From Aliidongia dinghuensis (lineage in GTDB: Bacteria > Pseudomonadota > Alphaproteobacteria > ATCC43930 > CGMCC-115725): DNA of 64,000 bases. The position numbers and the translations under genes were made by a program. Shown piece by piece: positions 59,784-64,000 of the stretch (position 1 is the first letter of the stretch; each line of letters starts with the position of its first letter). The stretch spans positions 1 to 64,000 of the forward strand of contig NZ_BMJQ01000017.1 in the NCBI RefSeq assembly GCF_014643535.1, read 5' to 3'. The notes beneath the pieces were generated by a model that searched no databases, had not been told where the DNA came from, and saw only the letters and a program-made list of their open reading frames with translations.

Positions 59784-62198
59784 TTAGTGGGTCACAACGC
59801 CCGGGCGATCGTCCGATTCGGCGGCGGGCGCCACCGGTTCAACCGCAGGCGACTCGGCGTCGCTCCATTCGATCGGCACGAGCGGCTTGGTCAGCGCCTT
59901 GGCCAGGAGCTCGTCGACGTGCGCCACGGGGATGAGCTCCAACCCCTTCTTCACGTTGTCCGGGATCTCCGCCAGGTCCTTCTCGTTGTCCTTCGGGATG
60001 AACACGGTCCGGATACCGCCGCGCAGAGCCGCGAGCAGCTTCTCCTTGAGGCCGCCGATCGGGAACACCCGGCCGCGGAGCGTGATCTCGCCGGTCATGG
60101 CGACATCGCGGCGGACCGGAATGCCGGTCATGACCGAGACGATCGCCGTCACCATGGCTACGCCCGCGGACGGTCCATCCTTGGGCGTAGCACCTTCCGG
60201 CACATGCACGTGGATGTCCTTCTTGTCGAACACCGCCTGCTTGATGCCGTAGGCCTGACCGCGGGATTTCACATAGGATTCAGCGGCTTGCACTGATTCC
60301 TTCATGACGTCTCCGAGCTTGCCGGTCGCCGTGATCTTGCCCTTGCCGGGCAGCAGCACGGATTCGATCGACAGGAGCTCGCCGCCGACCTCGGTCCAGG
60401 CGAGACCGGTGACGACGCCGACCTGGTCCTCCGTCTCGGCCTCGCCGTAGCGGAACTTGCGCACGCCCGCGTATTTCTCGAGGTTGCGGCGGGTGACCGC
60501 CACCTTCGCCGTCTTGTTCATCAAGATTTCCTTGATGGCCTTGCGGCTCAGGTTGGCGAACTCGCGCTCGAGCGAACGCACGCCGGCCTCGCGGGTGTAG
60601 TAGCGGACCAGGTCGCGGATCGCGTCGTCCGAGATCGACCACTCGCCTTTCTTGAGGCCGTGCGCCTCGATCTGCTTCGGGATCAGGTGGCGCTTGGCGA
60701 TCTCGACCTTCTCGTCCTCGGTATAGCCGGGGATGCGGATGATCTCCATGCGGTCGAGCAACGGCTGCGGCATGCGCATGCTGTTGGCGGTCGTCACGAA
60801 CATCACGTCCGACAGGTCGTAGTCGACCTCGAGATAATGGTCGTTGAACGTCGCGTTCTGCTCCGGATCCAGGACCTCGAGCAGCGCCGAGGACGGGTCG
60901 CCGCGCCAGTCGGCGCCGAGCTTGTCGATCTCGTCCAGGAGGAACAGCGGGTTCGACGACTTCGCCTTCTTCATGCCCTGGATGACCTTGCCGGGCATGG
61001 AGCCGATGTAGGTCCGGCGATGGCCGCGCACCTCGGCCTCGTCACGCACGCCGCCCAGCGACATGCGGACGAAGTTGCGGCCCGTGGCCTTGGCGATCGA
61101 CTTGCCGAGCGAGGTCTTGCCGACGCCCGGTGGCCCGACCAGACACAGGATCGGTCCCTTGACCTTCTTCATGCGCTGCTGGACGGCCAGGTACTCAAGG
61201 ATGCGTTCCTTGACCTTCTCGAGCCCGTAGTGGTCCTGGTGCAGCACGGTCTCAGCCGCCTTGATGTCGCGCTTGACCTTGGTGCGCTGCTCCCAGGGAA
61301 TGCTCAAGAGCCAGTCGAGGTAGTTGCGCACCACCGTCGCCTCGGCCGACATCGGGCTCATGCTGCGAAGCTTCTTCAGCTCCGCCTGCGCCTTGTCGCG
61401 GGCTTCCTTGGTGAGCTTGGTCTTGTTGACGCGCTCCTCGAGCTCGGCCAGCTCATCCTTGCCGTCCTCGCCCTCGCCCAGCTCCTTCTGAATGGCCTTC
61501 ATCTGCTCATTCAGATAGTACTCGCGCTGGGTCTTCTCCATCTGGCGCTTGACGCGATTGCGGATGCGCTTTTCGACCTGCAGGACGCCGATCTCGCCTT
61601 CCATGAAGGCGAAGACCTTCTCGAGCCGCTCGCTGACCGTCTCGGCCTCGAGCAACTCCTGCTTCTCGGGGATCTTGAGCGCCAGGTGCGACGCAATCGT
61701 GTCCGCGAGCTTGGCCGGATCGTCGATCTGGTTGATCGAGACCAGCACCTCGGGCGGGATCTTCTTGTTGAGCTTGATGTACTGCTCGAACTGGGCGACG
61801 GCGGTACGCGCCAGCGCCTCGAGCTCACTGCCCTCGCCGCTCTTCTCCTCGATGAGCTCGGCATAGGCCTGGAAGAAGTCCGGGTTGTCGCTGAAGCGGA
61901 CGATGCGCGCCCGCTGGCCGCCCTCGACCAGCACCTTGACGGTGCCGTCTGGCAGTTTCAGGAGCTGCAGGACCGTGCCGACCGTGCCGACCGTGAAGAT
62001 GTCCGACGCAGACGGATCGTCCTGCGCGGCGTTCTTCTGCGTCACGAGCAGGATCTGCTTATCCTCCTTCATGACGTCTTCGAGGGCGCGTACCGACTTC
62101 TCCCGGCCCACGAACAGGGGGACGATCATGTGGGGGAAAACCACGATGTCGCGCAACGGAAGGACGGGATAAAGGGCACCGCGCGGAATTTCGAACAT
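59784..62198 (-). CDS. lon: ATP-dependent protease Lon
   Basis: An 804-residue LonA protease. The N-terminal substrate domain starts YPVLPLRDIVVFPHMIVPLFVGREKSV. The AAA module has Walker A GPPGVGKTSLGKSIA and Walker B NPLFLLDEIDKL. The C-terminal protease domain has the catalytic Ser in PKDGPSAGVAMVTAIVS and Lys in GLKEKLLAALRGGI. The acidic tail VEPVAPAAESDDRPGVVTH is an extension. It degrades misfolded and regulatory proteins. CTTGAA at 62301-62296 upstream resembles a heat-shock sigma -35, but no convincing -10 follows. Confidence 0.97.
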   Translation of the reverse strand: MFEIPRGALYPVLPLRDIVVFPHMIVPLFVGREKSVRALEDVMKEDKQILLVTQKNAAQDDPSASDIFTVGTVGTVLQLLKLPDGTVKVLVEGGQRARIVRFSDNPDFFQAYAELIEEKSGEGSELEALARTAVAQFEQYIKLNKKIPPEVLVSINQIDDPAKLADTIASHLALKIPEKQELLEAETVSERLEKVFAFMEGEIGVLQVEKRIRNRVKRQMEKTQREYYLNEQMKAIQKELGEGEDGKDELAELEERVNKTKLTKEARDKAQAELKKLRSMSPMSAEATVVRNYLDWLLSIPWEQRTKVKRDIKAAETVLHQDHYGLEKVKERILEYLAVQQRMKKVKGPILCLVGPPGVGKTSLGKSIAKATGRNFVRMSLGGVRDEAEVRGHRRTYIGSMPGKVIQGMKKAKSSNPLFLLDEIDKLGADWRGDPSSALLEVLDPEQNATFNDHYLEVDYDLSDVMFVTTANSMRMPQPLLDRMEIIRIPGYTEDEKVEIAKRHLIPKQIEAHGLKKGEWSISDDAIRDLVRYYTREAGVRSLEREFANLSRKAIKEILMNKTAKVAVTRRNLEKYAGVRKFRYGEAETEDQVGVVTGLAWTEVGGELLSIESVLLPGKGKITATGKLGDVMKESVQAAESYVKSRGQAYGIKQAVFDKKDIHVHVPEGATPKDGPSAGVAMVTAIVSVMTGIPVRRDVAMTGEITLRGRVFPIGGLKEKLLAALRGGIRTVFIPKDNEKDLAEIPDNVKKGLELIPVAHVDELLAKALTKPLVPIEWSDAESPAVEPVAPAAESDDRPGVVTH

Positions 62199-62304
62199 GA
62201 TGCCTCGTCTTGGCTGGAGCCGTTCCCCGACACGCGGCGAAACGGCCGTTAAGGCGTAGCTGCCCGTGAACTAACGTGGCCTTTGTCGCGGCCCGTTCAA
62301 GGTC

Positions 62305-62330
62305 GGGGGAGGAAGCTCGCTTCCTCCCCC
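62305..62330 (-). terminator. Hairpin between clpX and lon
   Basis: GGGGGAGGAA (62305-62314) and TTCCTCCCCC (62321-62330) form a perfect 10-bp stem around GCTCGC, 42 bp after the clpX stop. The minus strand continues GACCTTGAAC without a T-tract, so it may be a weak terminator or mRNA end protector. Confidence 0.45.
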
Positions 62331-62371
62331 GCGCATGTCAGGGGCGGTGTGGGGCCCCTTGAAATGCCGTC

Positions 62372-63649
<1,278 letters not shown>

Positions 63650-63863
63650 AGGCACTCCGTCAACCACCGGGAAATTCCACCCCGGTCTTCGGTCATGTTA
63701 TCCATCAGCGCTTCGCCAGCACAAGCGCAAGCTGGCTCGCCCCTATTTGAGGGGCTTCTAGGCGCATGACGGGACGAACCGCCATCGGATCGTCCCGCCG
63801 ATCCCATCAAACCGTAACATTGCGGACATCAACACCCCCTTAACAAGGGTGCGGGGTGCCTGC

Positions 63864-64000
63864 TCAACGGTTCTTGCTGTCCTCTTCCTTGGCCAACACC
63901 GGCCGCGCGGCCATGACGTCATCGATCAGACCGAAAACCTTCGACTCCTCCGGTGAGAGGAATTTGTCTCGCTCGACCGCCTCTTCAATGACGTCGAGCG
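63864..64000 (-). CDS. clpP: ATP-dependent Clp protease proteolytic subunit, C-terminal end (cut by window edge)
   Basis: 45 codons before the TGA at 63866-63864 read LDVIEEAVERDKFLSPEESK, then VFGLIDDVMAARPV and the tail LAKEEDSKNR. The R-D-x-F-L/M-S-P-E-E-(A/S)-x-x-F/Y-G-L-I-D segment is the C-terminal signature of ClpP. The catalytic residues lie outside the window. It is the first gene of the clpP-clpX-lon-hup series. Confidence 0.93.
   Translation of the reverse strand, partial: LDVIEEAVERDKFLSPEESKVFGLIDDVMAARPVLAKEEDSKNR

Noticed and set aside
62296..62301. CTTGAA upstream of lon as a heat-shock (RpoH) promoter
   Set aside because: Position is plausible, but no -10 resembling CCTATAT is found at 17-18 bp; ACGTTA is a poor match.
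63739..63755. GCCCCT-ATTTG-AGGGGC stem between clpP and clpX as a terminator
   Set aside because: The stem is only 6 bp and no T-tract follows on the minus strand; kept as an unassigned hairpin.

Overview
The window is a high-GC chromosomal segment of an alphaproteobacterium, most likely from the Rhodospirillales or a neighbouring order. Four things point there: the order clpP-clpX-lon-hup-tRNA-nuoA..N-birA-rnj-mce-DUF1467-lolC-lolD-dnaE; LpxI rather than LpxH in the lipid A operon; a GAAC-N7-GAAC type LexA box; and the alphaproteobacterial styles of ComEC and RNase J. The placement is inferred from gene content and order, not from a search. Almost every gene is intact and the coding density is very high, with many 1-11 bp overlaps of the ATGA/TGATG type.

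Layout, left to right. 1-1.1 kb: tail of an IS5-type transposase, a candidate 50-residue membrane peptide and a GNAT acetyltransferase. 1.1-2.3 kb: a YibQ-type divergent polysaccharide deacetylase. 2.5-7.4 kb (+): trpG-trpD-trpC-moaC-moeA, then lexA with its own SOS promoter. 7.4-12.8 kb: comEC (-), then gltX, gltA and a small membrane protein (+). 12.8-25.3 kb (-): a long envelope operon, read from the right as pyrH-frr-uppS-cdsA-dxr-rseP-bamA-ompH/skp-lpxD-fabZ-lpxA-lpxI-lpxB-GNAT. It links isoprenoid and phospholipid precursors, outer membrane protein assembly and lipid A synthesis. 26.2-28.1 kb (-): rpsB-tsf with a candidate promoter. 28.4-34.3 kb (-): a PCuAC-like periplasmic protein, dnaE, lolD and lolC.

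34.4-40.3 kb is the accessory region. It holds an Old Yellow Enzyme, an AT-richer stretch ending in a strong + strand terminator, a GntR regulator divergent from a three-gene cluster (FAH-family hydrolase, PuuE-like polysaccharide-deacetylase-fold hydrolase, MFS transporter), and DNA-3-methyladenine glycosylase I. It sits between DUF1467 and lolC, where many relatives carry proS, which is absent here.

40.3-58.0 kb (-): DUF1467, methylmalonyl-CoA epimerase, RNase J, BirA and the complete 14-gene complex I operon nuoA to nuoN with no inserted gene. 58.2-64 kb (-): tRNA-Asp, an unrecognised 100-residue protein, tRNA-Val, HU, lon, clpX and the 3' end of clpP.

No CRISPR array, prophage, recognisable defence system or obvious secondary-metabolite cluster was seen. 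The best candidates for something not well described are the GntR/FAH/PuuE-like/MFS cluster with its repeated ATCGATTTTA sites, the possible small transcript at 35.6-35.9 kb, the PCuAC-like protein without its copper ligands, and the small unknown protein at 58.7 kb with 22-bp phased repeats upstream.
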